This document shows, in pieces, positions 27,741 to 36,843 of a stretch of DNA of 40,963 nucleotides. The notes beneath the pieces were generated by a model. It did not search any database, had not been told where the DNA came from, and saw only the letters and a list, made by a program, of their open reading frames with translations. Every line of letters starts with the position of its first letter. Within the stretch, counting starts at the first letter, position 1. The position numbers and the translations under genes were made by a program. The stretch spans positions 1 to 40,963 of the forward strand of contig CAMJZA010000029.1 of the NCBI GenBank assembly GCA_946410085.1, given 5' to 3'. The stretch is from an uncultured Treponema sp. GTDB lineage: Bacteria; Spirochaetota; Spirochaetia; Treponematales; Treponemataceae.

Positions 27741-28718
27741 ATGGAGATGAAAAAATACGATGTCGTTGCGCTCGGTGAAATACTCATAGACTTTACCTTT
27801 GCGGGAACGAATGCTGACGGCAAGAAGCTGTATGAGGAAAATCCCGGCGGCGCGCCTGCGAACTGTGTCAGTGCCGTTGCCAAGCTCGGCGGCAGGGGGG
27901 CATTCATCGGCATGACGGGCCGGGATTCCTTCGGCACTGATATCCGCGCCGTACTGGAGGGGCTGGGGGTGGACATAAGCGGAATGCGCTTCTGTGACAG
28001 CCAGCATACGACACTTGCCTTCGTGAGCCTTGCGGAAAACGGCGAGCGGACCTTCAGCTTCTGCCGCAATCCCGGGGCGGACACGCAGCTGCAGCCGTCT
28101 GATTTAGATGCCGCCATGCTTGAGCAGGCGCGGATCCTGCACATCGGTTCCCTCTCCCTGACGGACGAGCCTGCAAAAACGGCGACGCTCAGGGCGGTTG
28201 CCATGGTAAAAAAAGCCGGAGGACTTGTTTCGTATGACCCCAACTACCGTGCCAATCTCTGGCACGGCAGGACTGATGCGGTTCCCCTGATGAAAAGTAT
28301 CTTTCCCCTCGCGGACAGCGTAAAGCTTTCGGAGGAAGAGCTGGAACTGCTTTTCGGTGCGGGGATATCCTACGAGACCGGGGCCGAGCAGATCCTTGCC
28401 CTCGGCCCTTCGCTTGTCCTGATTACCCTCGGTTCCAGGGGCGTGTTCTATGCGGCGAAACAGGGCTTTTCCGCTTTGCTCGGGGTTCCTGAAGTCAGGG
28501 TTGCGGACACGACCGGAGCGGGCGACAGCTTTAACGGCGGCCTGCTCTACCGGCTTACCAGGCGGGAGCTGCCGCTTGCCTTTACGAAGGAAGAACTGGA
28601 GCGGGACATTAGCTTTGCCAATGCAGTTGCCTCCCTCTGCGTCATGAAGCGGGGGGCGATTCCCGCCCTTCCCGATCTTGCGCAGGTGCAGGCATTCATG
28701 CAGGAACACGGGATGTAA
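27741..28718 (+). CDS. PfkB-family carbohydrate kinase, probable fructokinase
   Basis: 325 residues from ATG 27741 (GAGG 7 nt upstream; GTG 27729 and ATG 27747 are alternatives). PfkB signatures: [11 protein letters not shown] at the start, [19 protein letters not shown], and the second signature [20 protein letters not shown] with the catalytic Asp. The first motif and the length are those of bacterial fructokinases (ScrK type). It would convert fructose released from a sucrose-like substrate to fructose-6-phosphate. Last gene of the operon, 67 bp after the GH65 fusion. Ribokinase-like specificity for another sugar cannot be excluded. Confidence 0.92.
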   Translation: MEMKKYDVVALGEILIDFTFAGTNADGKKLYEENPGGAPANCVSAVAKLGGRGAFIGMTGRDSFGTDIRAVLEGLGVDISGMRFCDSQHTTLAFVSLAENGERTFSFCRNPGADTQLQPSDLDAAMLEQARILHIGSLSLTDEPAKTATLRAVAMVKKAGGLVSYDPNYRANLWHGRTDAVPLMKSIFPLADSVKLSEEELELLFGAGISYETGAEQILALGPSLVLITLGSRGVFYAAKQGFSALLGVPEVRVADTTGAGDSFNGGLLYRLTRRELPLAFTKEELERDISFANAVASLCVMKRGAIPALPDLAQVQAFMQEHGM

Positions 28719-28751
28719 TGCGGCAAGGGGACCGGGCTGCCTGCCGATAGC

Positions 28752-28799
28752 TTCGTGCCCCAGTATACGAGGTTCGTGCCCCCTGTTGAAACAACGGGG
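28752..28799 (+). promoter_or_regulatory. thrS leader: repeated anti-Shine-Dalgarno sequence and hairpin
   Basis: TTCGTGCCCC occurs twice, at 28752 and 28773, exactly 21 bp apart. The second copy's CCCC can pair with the GGGG of the thrS ribosome site (CCCC-T-GTT, loop, AAC-GGGG, 28780-28799), hiding it. The first copy could pair with the same GGGG as an alternative. This suggests control of thrS translation. Also present is TTGAAA about 17 bp before TATGCT, a possible weak promoter overlapping the start codon. Confidence 0.4.
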
Positions 28800-28809
28800 A
28801 AAAAGCGTT

Positions 28810-30582
28810 ATGCTGTATGGCATTATGGCTTTAGATGAAAATTTGCAGACTGTCAGGCACAGCCTGTCGCACGTGATGGCGGAGGCTGTCGTCCGCCTGT
28901 TCCCCGGCACGAAGGTCGCCATCGGACCGTCCATTGACAACGGCTTTTACTATGATTTCGACTTTCCTGCCGACCACAAGGCCAGCGAGGCGGATTTCCC
29001 CGCGATTGAGAAGGAAATGCGCAAGATCCTCGCCGGAAACCACGAATTTGTGCGCAAGGAAGTGACCAAGGCCGAGGCTTTGGAACTGTTCAAGGACCAG
29101 CCCTACAAGACCGAGCTTATCAATGATCTTCCTGACGGCGCGACCATAACCACATATACTCAGGACACTTTCACTGACCTCTGCCGCGGCCCCCACGTCG
29201 CCAGCACCAAGGAGATAAATGCCCAGAGCTTCAAGCTGATGAGCCTTGCCGGGGCTTACTGGCGCGGCGACTCTGCCCGCCCCATGCTCTCCCGCATCTA
29301 TGCGGTCGCATTCTACAAGCCGAACGACCTCAAGGACTATCTCGCCATGCTCGCCGAGGCGGAGAAGCGCGACCACCGCAAGCTCGGCGTGCAGATGGAC
29401 CTCTTTCACCTGGATCCTGAGGACCCGGGGCAGGTCTTCTGGCACCCGAACGGCTGGACGATGTACGTTGCCCTGCAGGACTACATGCGGCAGAAGGTCA
29501 TACAGGACGGCTACGTCGAGGTCAACACCCCGGCAATCATGCCCCGCAGTCTCTGGGAGCGGAGCGGCCACTGGGGCCACTACCAGCAGAACATGTTCAT
29601 CACGGAAAGCGAGAAGCGCATCTTTGCCGTCAAGCCCATGAACTGCCCCGGCGCGCTTGAGATCTTCAAGTCCCGCACGAGGAGCTACAAGGACCTGCCC
29701 CTCCGCATGGCGGAATTCGGCCACTGCGTCCGCAACGAGCCGTCCGGCACCCTGCACGGCATCATGCGCGTCCGCGGCTTCGTGCAGGATGACGCGCACA
29801 TCCTCTGTACCGAAGACCAGATCGAGGCCGAGGTCAAGAAGTTCTGCCATCTGCTCGTCGATGTCTACAAGGACTTCGGCTTTGACAGGAACCTTCTGGT
29901 CAAGCTTTCCACCATGCCCGACGACCACGTGGGCGACGAGGCGACCTGGAAGCACGCGGAAGAAGCCCTTGCGAACGCATGCGACTCCGCCGGGCTCACG
30001 TACGAGCTGCAGCCCAAGGAAGGTGCCTTCTACGGGCCCAAGCTTGAGTTCACCCTGATTGACGCGCTGGGCCGCCAGTGGCAGTGCGGTACGATTCAGC
30101 TGGACTACCAGCTGCCTTCCGCAGAACGCCTGGATGCGACCTACATCGGATCGGACAACCAGAAGCACCACCCGGTCATGCTGCACCGCGCGGTCCTCGG
30201 CTCGCTGGAGCGCTTCCTGGGCATTCTCATCGAGAACTACGCAGGAGCCTTCCCGACCTGGCTGCACTTTGAGCAGGTTGCCGTCGTTCCGGTCGGAAAC
30301 GACTTTGACGACTATGCGAACAAGGTTGCCGCATTCCTGCGGGCGGCAGGGCTCCGTGCCAATGCCTACACCGATGACAGCAACATGAAGGCCAAGATAA
30401 AGATGATTTCCGGGGAGCACAAGACCCCCTACATCCTTGTCGTCGGGGCCAAGGAGCGGGACGAGGAAACCGTCACGGTCCGCTTCCGCGCCTCCAGCGG
30501 CCTGGAGCAGAAGACCTTCAAGCTGGAAGACTTCCGTGCTTACGTGCTGGACAAGGTGAACAGCCACTTCAACGGGATATAA
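28810..30582 (+). CDS. thrS: Threonyl-tRNA synthetase (no N-terminal TGS domain)
   Basis: 590 residues. It starts directly with the editing domain ([20 protein letters not shown], with the HxxxH-type motif) and lacks the roughly 60-residue TGS domain of most bacterial ThrRS. The second editing motif LCRGPHVAS is present. The class II core shows [34 protein letters not shown] (zinc Cys), [15 protein letters not shown] (motif 2) and the motif 3 region [19 protein letters not shown]. The C-terminal anticodon-binding domain ends near 30580. ATG 28810 is chosen because GGGGA lies about 10 nt upstream; ATG 28825 (MALDEN) is possible, and the frame's upstream extension to 28678 lies within the fructokinase gene and is not homologous. 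It charges tRNA-Thr. Confidence 0.96.
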   Translation: MLYGIMALDENLQTVRHSLSHVMAEAVVRLFPGTKVAIGPSIDNGFYYDFDFPADHKASEADFPAIEKEMRKILAGNHEFVRKEVTKAEALELFKDQPYKTELINDLPDGATITTYTQDTFTDLCRGPHVASTKEINAQSFKLMSLAGAYWRGDSARPMLSRIYAVAFYKPNDLKDYLAMLAEAEKRDHRKLGVQMDLFHLDPEDPGQVFWHPNGWTMYVALQDYMRQKVIQDGYVEVNTPAIMPRSLWERSGHWGHYQQNMFITESEKRIFAVKPMNCPGALEIFKSRTRSYKDLPLRMAEFGHCVRNEPSGTLHGIMRVRGFVQDDAHILCTEDQIEAEVKKFCHLLVDVYKDFGFDRNLLVKLSTMPDDHVGDEATWKHAEEALANACDSAGLTYELQPKEGAFYGPKLEFTLIDALGRQWQCGTIQLDYQLPSAERLDATYIGSDNQKHHPVMLHRAVLGSLERFLGILIENYAGAFPTWLHFEQVAVVPVGNDFDDYANKVAAFLRAAGLRANAYTDDSNMKAKIKMISGEHKTPYILVVGAKERDEETVTVRFRASSGLEQKTFKLEDFRAYVLDKVNSHFNGI

Positions 30583-30664
30583 GACTTTGTAAATCTTTCG
30601 CGTGCGAGCCTGCCTGTTTTTCGGATCTGTCCAGTTTGCGGGCCGGTCCGCACGTGCAGGAAGC

Positions 30665-30695
30665 CGGGCGGGCCGTGTGCCTGCCCGTTTTTTTT
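30665..30695 (+). terminator. Rho-independent terminator of thrS
   Basis: CGGGCGGGC (30665-30673), loop CGTGT, GCCTGCCCG (30679-30687): a 9-bp stem with one G-U pair, followed at once by eight T residues (30688-30695). It separates thrS from the OmpA-domain gene. Confidence 0.9.
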
Positions 30696-30770
30696 GTCCC
30701 TGCCTGCTTCGTCACCTCTTCCGCCTCTCCTTTTATATAACCTTTTCCTTCCTGTTGGGTTTAAAGGGGC

Positions 30771-32108
30771 ATGAAAGGGTATCGGGCTTTCATCTGCATC
30801 GCCATGATTTTCCTCTGTGCCGCCGTCCGTACGGGCAGCCACGCTGAATCCCCCGGAACAGGAGCGCTTTCTGCAAAGACCGCCGGTGGGGGCCGGATGA
30901 GCCTTGCCTACCGCGGCGGACGGAACTATATCCTCGTGGAGCGGACAGACCTGCTCCGCTATGACAACGGGCATTTCACCGGGCTTTTGAGCCGGGAAGT
31001 GCAGTCCTACATTGCCGACAGGGGAGCGGACGCGGACGGGAACCGCCTGTATGAGGGCAGTTTCTATGTCGTGGAGGAGACCAAGCGCGACCGGAAGCGG
31101 GTGCGGGAGGGAATCCACACGGCGATAGACTCCTCCTTCAAGATGACGCCGGAAGGCGAGCTTGTCATGCTGGAGGACAACGGCTACCCGGCGTTCCGCA
31201 GTTTCCCCTCGTATACCAAGGCAAAGATTCAGATCGGCGACAAGTGGGTGGCACGGGCAGAGCGCGCCGTGGACCCGCTGAACAACGGGACGGTCACCCG
31301 CATGCCCATCCTTGTCGAGTACACCTACGTCCGTGACGACGTGTATAACGGCGAGGACGTGCACGTGCTGGAGGCACGGTGGGCAACCCGCTATGGCATC
31401 CCGGGTTCCGCCGCCATTGACCCGGACGGCGATGCGGCCCTGCAGAAGGCTGACGGCAGCCACAATGCGACGATAATCATCAGCAGGAAATTGGGCAATG
31501 CCCTTGTCATCCGCGACACGGTGGACGAGACCTTTGTCTACGAGGGCGGGCAGACCGTCCGCCTGAAGGGGACGATTTCGCTCTTTACCCGCTACCCGCC
31601 CGCATACAGCAGCAGCGAGGTCATTGCGGCCGCAGGTACGGCCGGCAGTGCATCTTCTTCGGCCGGCGCTGCTTCTTCCGGATCCGGCAGTCCGTCTTCT
31701 GCGGCCGGCCGTGCATCCGGCGGCATCGCGCTTGGCAGCGATACGACGGTCATTGAAGGGGCAGACGGCGTTACGTTCGTCATGCGCAACCTCCAGTTCG
31801 AGAGTGACAGTGCCCGGCTGCTTCCCGGACAGGAAGCCCGGCTGGATACGATAGCCCGCATCCTCAAGGCTGCTCCCGACTCGCAGTACCTCGTGGAAGG
31901 GCATACTGCCGACACGGGAAATCCGGCCGGAGAGAAGAGCCTGTCCCTGGAGCGTGCCCGGGCTGTGGCGGAAGCGCTGGCCTTGCGGGGCGTTGACCCC
32001 GGGCAGTTCATCTGCAGGGGCTGGGGAGCAGCGAAGCCCGCTGCCGGCAATGACACTGCGGAAGGCCGGGCTGCCAACCGCCGCGTTGAGATTACGATTC
32101 TGAAGTAA
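30771..32108 (+). CDS. OmpA-family peptidoglycan-binding envelope protein
   Basis: 445 residues. A signal peptide (FICIAMIFLCAAVRTGSHA) precedes an approximately 260-residue N-terminal domain of unknown type, beginning GGRMSLAYRGGRNYILVERT. A Ser/Ala/Gly-rich linker (about 285-318) leads to a C-terminal OmpA domain: LQFESDSARLLPGQEARLDTI, LVEGHTADTG, LSLERARAVAEAL and EGRAANRRVEITI. The conserved Asp and Arg that grip diaminopimelate or ornithine in peptidoglycan are present. It probably anchors the outer envelope to the cell wall in the periplasm. AAAGGGG lies 1-2 turns before the ATG. It is followed 14 bp later by a membrane-protein gene in the same operon. Confidence 0.92.
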   Translation: MKGYRAFICIAMIFLCAAVRTGSHAESPGTGALSAKTAGGGRMSLAYRGGRNYILVERTDLLRYDNGHFTGLLSREVQSYIADRGADADGNRLYEGSFYVVEETKRDRKRVREGIHTAIDSSFKMTPEGELVMLEDNGYPAFRSFPSYTKAKIQIGDKWVARAERAVDPLNNGTVTRMPILVEYTYVRDDVYNGEDVHVLEARWATRYGIPGSAAIDPDGDAALQKADGSHNATIIISRKLGNALVIRDTVDETFVYEGGQTVRLKGTISLFTRYPPAYSSSEVIAAAGTAGSASSSAGAASSGSGSPSSAAGRASGGIALGSDTTVIEGADGVTFVMRNLQFESDSARLLPGQEARLDTIARILKAAPDSQYLVEGHTADTGNPAGEKSLSLERARAVAEALALRGVDPGQFICRGWGAAKPAAGNDTAEGRAANRRVEITILK

Positions 32109-32122
32109 GGAGAACGAAGAAA

Positions 32123-33994
32123 ATGAATATCGTGAAAGATGTGGCCGCTGCGCTTAAAAAATCGGTACGGAGTTTCCCCGCTACCCTCGCCGGGAGTTTC
32201 GCTGCGGCGGTGTTCGCCGTTCTTGCCAGTGCCGTCAACGAACTCTGGGACAAGCGGATTGCCGATGCCCGCGTGACATTCGGCAGCGAGTCCCATCAGG
32301 TTGAGGCGCTGCGGGAAGCTTCCGAAACGCTTGTACGCATGTGCGGCCGCTGGAGCGTTGCCGCCGTGTTTGCAGCCGTATTCGCCTTTCTTGCCGGCAT
32401 GCTCTGCATCTGTGCGGCAAAGTCCTATGAGAGGCGCGGGGAACTGTCTCCCTTCCAGAAGGCGCTTGGCCGGGACAACTGGCAGCGTGCATCCTTTGTC
32501 CTGCAGGCATTGAGCGTTCCCCTCTGCGTCCTTGTGTTCTTCCTGTTCAGGACGTTCGATTCTTCCGTGACATGGATGCGCTATCTGGGCCTTGTCTGTG
32601 CGATGGTTGCAGTCTCCGTATTCCTGCTGCACTGCATCCAGAAGGAAACGCAGGTTGCCCCGAATATCACCGTTGCGCTGGTAATCGCCGGAATTGCTTC
32701 CTCCTGCCTTATGTCCGGCCTGATGCTGGTCGTCCTCGCCTTCCAGCAGCTCATCTATAAGTTCGACTCGCCGACTCCATACCTGGCAGTGATCTGCTTT
32801 ACCTACATGGTGTTCGGCGTAAACGTATTCATTGCGTACACGGCACGGGAAGAAAAGGACATACGCATCCCCAGACCCTTTACGGTCATCATGTCCTACG
32901 TACTGTTCCCCGTTACGCTCGTGCTGCTTGCGGTGCTCTACTTCTACCTGCTCAAGTGCCTCGTGACGCGCAGCATGCCGGTTGGGCAGATAAACCCCTT
33001 CGTGTCCATTGCGACGGCCCTCTTCTTTATCTTTTACGTCTGTCTTGAAGATAAAATACGCTTCTTCAAGAACTGGGGAAGCCTCCTGTTCCTGCCCCTC
33101 ATTCCCCTGCAGATCCTTGCGTTCGCCATCCGCGTGAACGCATACGGCTTTACGGAAAGCCGGGTTGCGAGCCTGTACTACATAATCGTCAGCGTCATCT
33201 TCTGCCTGCTTCCCTTCGTGCAGCGGGGGCGGTACATGAAGTTTTCCTACCTGCTCATTGCGTTCTTCCTGCTGCTTGCAACCTGGGGGCCGCTCAACGT
33301 CATCTCCGTGACCCTGCGCAGCCAGAGCGGAAGGGTTGTCCGCGTGTTCAGGGCGCACGGCCTGTATGCGGACGACAGGAACGGAGGGGGCCGGATTACC
33401 CCCGACAGCGCAGGCCTCCTGTCGATCGACGAGAAGGCTGCCGTTGTCTCTGCGTATGACAAGCTGGAGGATATGGATCTGGAGGGCAGGGCCCCGTCAT
33501 GGTGGGTCAGGCGGGAAAAGAACGAGGACCGCAGCGCGCATTTCCTGCGCCTGTTCGGCTTTGAGTGGTCGCGCAACTACGAGCAGGACGAGGATGCAGA
33601 CATAAGCTATTCCTTCAATTACAACATGGATTCGGGAACTGCGTCCCGTCTGGATGTTTCCGCTTATGCGGAACTGTACAGCTTTGACATAGATGCCTGG
33701 GTGAACAACAGGGACGGACTGACGGAAGGCAGCATGCGGGAGGACCGGCAGAATTCCAACATCGTCCTGTCCGACGGTACGACCATCAGCATCGTGGAAG
33801 AACTGGAAGCCCGCCTGAAGGAGCGGGGACCGAATCATGATGACAACAGTGAGTCCGGCAGTGCGCCGCTACTCCTGTGCCGCAAGCAGGGCTTCGACGT
33901 CTACGTGACGTCCTGCCACATGTTCAGGGAGCGTGACGGGAAGGGCGGGCTCAAGTACTTCTCCTACAATGCCACGGGCTTTGTCTGCCGCTGA
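32123..33994 (+). CDS. DUF4153-like multi-pass membrane protein
   Basis: 623 residues. About ten to twelve membrane helices lie in residues 15-400, followed by a soluble extracytoplasmic region of about 220 residues. The arrangement and motifs such as VNVFIAYTAREEKDI and LLAVLYFYLLKCLVTR resemble the DUF4153 family, a group of integral membrane proteins of unknown function found widely in bacteria. AAGGAGA lies 10 nt before the ATG. Between the OmpA protein and the MutY-like gene, overlapping the latter by one base. A specific role cannot be read from sequence. Confidence 0.85.
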   Translation: MNIVKDVAAALKKSVRSFPATLAGSFAAAVFAVLASAVNELWDKRIADARVTFGSESHQVEALREASETLVRMCGRWSVAAVFAAVFAFLAGMLCICAAKSYERRGELSPFQKALGRDNWQRASFVLQALSVPLCVLVFFLFRTFDSSVTWMRYLGLVCAMVAVSVFLLHCIQKETQVAPNITVALVIAGIASSCLMSGLMLVVLAFQQLIYKFDSPTPYLAVICFTYMVFGVNVFIAYTAREEKDIRIPRPFTVIMSYVLFPVTLVLLAVLYFYLLKCLVTRSMPVGQINPFVSIATALFFIFYVCLEDKIRFFKNWGSLLFLPLIPLQILAFAIRVNAYGFTESRVASLYYIIVSVIFCLLPFVQRGRYMKFSYLLIAFFLLLATWGPLNVISVTLRSQSGRVVRVFRAHGLYADDRNGGGRITPDSAGLLSIDEKAAVVSAYDKLEDMDLEGRAPSWWVRREKNEDRSAHFLRLFGFEWSRNYEQDEDADISYSFNYNMDSGTASRLDVSAYAELYSFDIDAWVNNRDGLTEGSMREDRQNSNIVLSDGTTISIVEELEARLKERGPNHDDNSESGSAPLLLCRKQGFDVYVTSCHMFRERDGKGGLKYFSYNATGFVCR

Positions 33995-34911
33995 TGGCCG
34001 GCCGGAAAATGACTGCAGGCGGCCCGGATATGGCTGTTGGCTGCGGGGGTGCGCCGCTGATGCCTGCCGGTGAACGTGCGGCCCCTCTTCTGAGCGGGCA
34101 GGAAATTGCTGCCTTCCGCAGCGAACTGTGGGCCTTTTACCGCGAGCACGGGAGAAAGCTTCCCTGGCGGCATACGGATGACCCCTATCGGGTCCTGCTT
34201 TCGGAGCTGATGCTGCAGCAGACCCAGGTTGCGCGGGTCCTGCCCAAGTTTGAGGCATGGCTGCAGCGCTTCCCGGATCTCCGCTCGCTTGCCGAAGCTC
34301 CGCTGCCTGACGTCCTTGCCCTGTGGAACGGGCTCGGCTACAACCGCCGGGCCATATACCTGCAAAAGGCATGCCGGGAAGTCCTGTCCCGCTACGGCGG
34401 CGTGTTCCCCCGCACGGAGGCAGACCTGCGGGCCCTGCCGGGGATCGGTCCCTATACGGCGGGGGCGGTCTGCGCATTTGCCTTTAACCTGCCTGCCGTC
34501 TTCGTGGAAACGAACATCCGGGCGGTCTTTATCCAGCGTTTCTTTTCTGATTCTCCTGAAAAGGTTGATGACCGGGAAATCCTCCCGCTCGTGGCGCAGA
34601 CGCTCGACACGGAAAATCCCCGCGAGTGGTACTATGCCCTGATGGACTATGGTGCGGAACTAAAGCGGACGGTCACGAACCCTACCCGGAAGTCCCGCCA
34701 GTATACGAGGCAGTCACGCTTTGAAGGCTCCTTCCGGCAGGCACGGGGGGCAATCCTCCGCCAGCTGACCCGGCAGCCGTCTGCCCGGCTGGAGGAGATT
34801 GCCGCTGCGGAAGGCATTGAACTCGCCCGCATTGAGGCGGCTGCGCGGAAACTCGTGCAGGAAGATATCATCCGGGCGGAAGGCAGCCGCTTCTGCATCC
34901 GGCAGGACTGA
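33994..34911 (+). CDS. MutY-like adenine glycosylase lacking the Fe-S cluster motif
   Basis: 305 residues. HhH-GPD base-excision glycosylase fold: GRKLPWRHTDDPYRVLLSEL and MLQQTQVARVLPKF carry the MutY Glu, and the helix-hairpin-helix LPGIGPYTAGAVCAF is clear. At the usual catalytic Asp position (PVFVD-type in MutY) the sequence reads VFVETNIRAVF, so Glu replaces Asp. The four Cys of the C-terminal 4Fe-4S loop are missing; that stretch is DYGAELKRTVTNPTRKSRQY. There is no NUDIX-like 8-oxoG recognition domain; the last 55 residues look like a small winged helix. The family removes A opposite oxidised G, or mismatched T. Start is uncertain (33994, 34009 and 34060 are in frame); 33994 overlaps the preceding stop. 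Confidence 0.85.
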   Translation: MAGRKMTAGGPDMAVGCGGAPLMPAGERAAPLLSGQEIAAFRSELWAFYREHGRKLPWRHTDDPYRVLLSELMLQQTQVARVLPKFEAWLQRFPDLRSLAEAPLPDVLALWNGLGYNRRAIYLQKACREVLSRYGGVFPRTEADLRALPGIGPYTAGAVCAFAFNLPAVFVETNIRAVFIQRFFSDSPEKVDDREILPLVAQTLDTENPREWYYALMDYGAELKRTVTNPTRKSRQYTRQSRFEGSFRQARGAILRQLTRQPSARLEEIAAAEGIELARIEAAARKLVQEDIIRAEGSRFCIRQD

Positions 34912-35029
34912 ACCGGCGGAATGCAGTCTGGCAAAGGGGGTGCCGGCTGTCAAAGTGGCCTGCAGGGACCGCCCCTGCCGCCCTCTGCTGTTCCTGCCGA
35001 CGAAAGAAAGGCCTTCCGCCGTTGCCTGT

Positions 35030-35794
35030 CTACTCCAGGGTCTTTTTCCAGCCCGTGTAGTCGTCGACGCAGAGGATGCGCTTTGCGTTTGCTACCCGCT
35101 CTGCACTCGGCGAGTCAACGCCCTTGAGGGGGTAGTCTATGCCGAGCTTCTCGTATTTCGGTATTCCGAGCGTGTGGTAGGGGAGGATTTCGACCCGTTC
35201 AACATTATGGAGCGTCTTGATGAACGCCGACGTCCGCTCAAGATACTCGTCCTTATCGGATATGCCGGGAACAAGGACGTGCCGTATCCAGATGGGTTTG
35301 TGGATCTCGTCCAAGTAGCGGAACATCTCAATGATGTTTGCGTTGTGGCGGCCGGTCAGTTCAACGTGTTCGGCGTCGTCAATGTGCTTGATGTCCATCA
35401 GGAGCAGGTCCGTCACGTCCATCAGCTGCCTGAACTTTTCAAACCAGGGCCCCTCTTTCGTGAAGGGGCCGCCCGACGTGTCGATGCAGGTGTTGATGTC
35501 CTGTGCCTTTGCCTTGGTGAGCAGGTCCGTCAGGAAGTCCAGCTGGGCGAGCGGTTCACCGCCGCTCACGGTAATGCCGCCCCATTTGCCCCAGTAGCTG
35601 CGGCAGTCCAGGGCGTCTTCTATGAGGCTGTCTGCCGTCCGCTTCTCGCCCTTTGTCATGTCCCAGGTGTCGGGGTTATGGCAGAACTTGCAGCGCAGGG
35701 GGCAGCCCGAGAAAAAGATGATGAAGCGTACGCCCGGCCCGTCAACCGAGCCGAAGCTTTCTATAGAATGTATGTATCCTTCCAACACAGCCAC
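35030..35794 (-). CDS. pflA: Pyruvate formate-lyase-activating enzyme (radical SAM)
   Basis: 254 residues from GTG 35794, chosen because GGAG ends 8 nt before it (GTG 35803 overlaps that site). The N-terminus GYIHSIESFGSVDGPGVRFI is the strongly conserved PflA opening, followed by the radical-SAM cluster motif FFSGCPLRCKFCHN (CxxxCxxC) and ITVSGGEPLAQLDF, the GGE S-adenosylmethionine motif. The enzyme abstracts a hydrogen from pyruvate formate-lyase to make its glycyl radical, the key step in anaerobic pyruvate use. No pflB is in the window. It lies 32 bp downstream of galE on the same strand and is probably co-transcribed, which is unusual. Confidence 0.95.
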   Translation of the reverse strand: MAVLEGYIHSIESFGSVDGPGVRFIIFFSGCPLRCKFCHNPDTWDMTKGEKRTADSLIEDALDCRSYWGKWGGITVSGGEPLAQLDFLTDLLTKAKAQDINTCIDTSGGPFTKEGPWFEKFRQLMDVTDLLLMDIKHIDDAEHVELTGRHNANIIEMFRYLDEIHKPIWIRHVLVPGISDKDEYLERTSAFIKTLHNVERVEILPYHTLGIPKYEKLGIDYPLKGVDSPSAERVANAKRILCVDDYTGWKKTLE

Positions 35795-35826
35795 CTCATG
35801 CACTCCGTTTTTAGTCGCGTGCCGTT

Positions 35827-36810
35827 TTAGTCGGCAACATTAAAATATTTCTTGTATGCGTTCCAGGTTGACTTGATCAGGGTGTTGACGTCGGAGTATT
35901 GCGGCGCCCAGCCCAGCGTCGTGCGGGCAAGTTCCGAACTTGCGGTGAGCTGTGCCGGATCTCCTGCCCTGCGGCCAACGTATTCCGCCGGGATTTCCCT
36001 GCCGGTAATGCGGCGGGTTGCCTCGAGCATTTCCGTGACGGTAATGCCCGTTCCCGTACCGAGGTTGAGCGTCAGGCTCTTCTTCTTGCCCGTAATGTAC
36101 TCGAGTGCAAGCACGTGGGCAGTTGCAAGGTCCGTCACGTGAATGTAATCGCGGATGCAGGTTCCGTCACGGGTTTTATAGTCGTTTCCAAAGATATCTA
36201 TCTTTTTCCGCTTGCCGACGGCGACTTCCATCATGACGGGCAGCAGGTTTGCGGGATTGCGCTCCAGTCCGTAGAGTATGCCCTCCGGGTCATAGCCGGC
36301 AGCATTGAAGTAGCGGAGCGCCGCAAAATGCAGACCCTTGAGCTTTTCATACCAGCCCATGAACTCTTCTATTTTCAGCTTGGTAAAGCCGTAGTAGTTT
36401 TCGGGATTCTTCGGGTGCTTCTCATCGATCGGGAGGTACTGGGGTTCCCCAAAAACGGCCGCACTGGAAGAAAACACCATGTTCTTGCAGCCGTGCGCAA
36501 TGGCAGAGTTCAGGATGTTTATCGTTCCGTTTATGTTATTGATGGAATACTTTTCAGGTATGACCATGGACTCGCCGGCAGCCTTGAACGCGGCAAGGTG
36601 GATGAAAGCGTCAAATCCCTGGGCAAAGGCTTCATCAAGGTCTTCCGGATGCAGGATGTTTCCCACGATGAAGTCGTTCTTTGGGAAGAGGTTCTGGACA
36701 AGACCGCTTGAGAGATTGTCAAAGACAGTCACCTCGTGACGCTTCATCATGAGCTCTTTTACGACATGGCTTCCGATGTAGCCTGCACCGCCGATTACTA
36801 AAACTTTCAT
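35827..36810 (-). CDS. galE: UDP-glucose 4-epimerase
   Basis: 327 residues from ATG 36810 (AGGAGGGG about 10 nt upstream). It opens MKVLVIGGAGYIGSHV, the Rossmann GxxGxxG NAD-binding motif, and has the catalytic pattern SSSAAVFGEP with YYGFTKLK (YxxxK). YRDGTCIRDYIHVTDLA and the C-terminal LGTGTGITV blocks are those of GalE-type short-chain dehydrogenases. It interconverts UDP-glucose and UDP-galactose for glycan synthesis and galactose use. The reading frame extends to 36984 but that part is leader sequence. Upstream: hairpin 36844-36871 and a strong promoter. Confidence 0.95.
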   Translation of the reverse strand: MKVLVIGGAGYIGSHVVKELMMKRHEVTVFDNLSSGLVQNLFPKNDFIVGNILHPEDLDEAFAQGFDAFIHLAAFKAAGESMVIPEKYSINNINGTINILNSAIAHGCKNMVFSSSAAVFGEPQYLPIDEKHPKNPENYYGFTKLKIEEFMGWYEKLKGLHFAALRYFNAAGYDPEGILYGLERNPANLLPVMMEVAVGKRKKIDIFGNDYKTRDGTCIRDYIHVTDLATAHVLALEYITGKKKSLTLNLGTGTGITVTEMLEATRRITGREIPAEYVGRRAGDPAQLTASSELARTTLGWAPQYSDVNTLIKSTWNAYKKYFNVAD

Positions 36811-36843
36811 ACGCCTGAAGCCCCTCCTGCGGGCTGTTTGCAG

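Noticed and set aside
28678-28809. Extended N-terminus of thrS
   Set aside because: It lies partly inside the fructokinase gene, is Arg/Cys-rich and unlike a TGS domain, and lacks a ribosome site.
28740-28809. T-box riboswitch before thrS
   Set aside because: No AGGGUGGNACCGCG-like T-box sequence and no terminator/antiterminator pair; the leader is too short.
28831-30567. Minus-strand open frame (578 codons) opposite thrS, and a similar one at 31592-33358
   Set aside because: Shadows of thrS and of the OmpA/DUF4153 genes, without start signals or recognisable domains.
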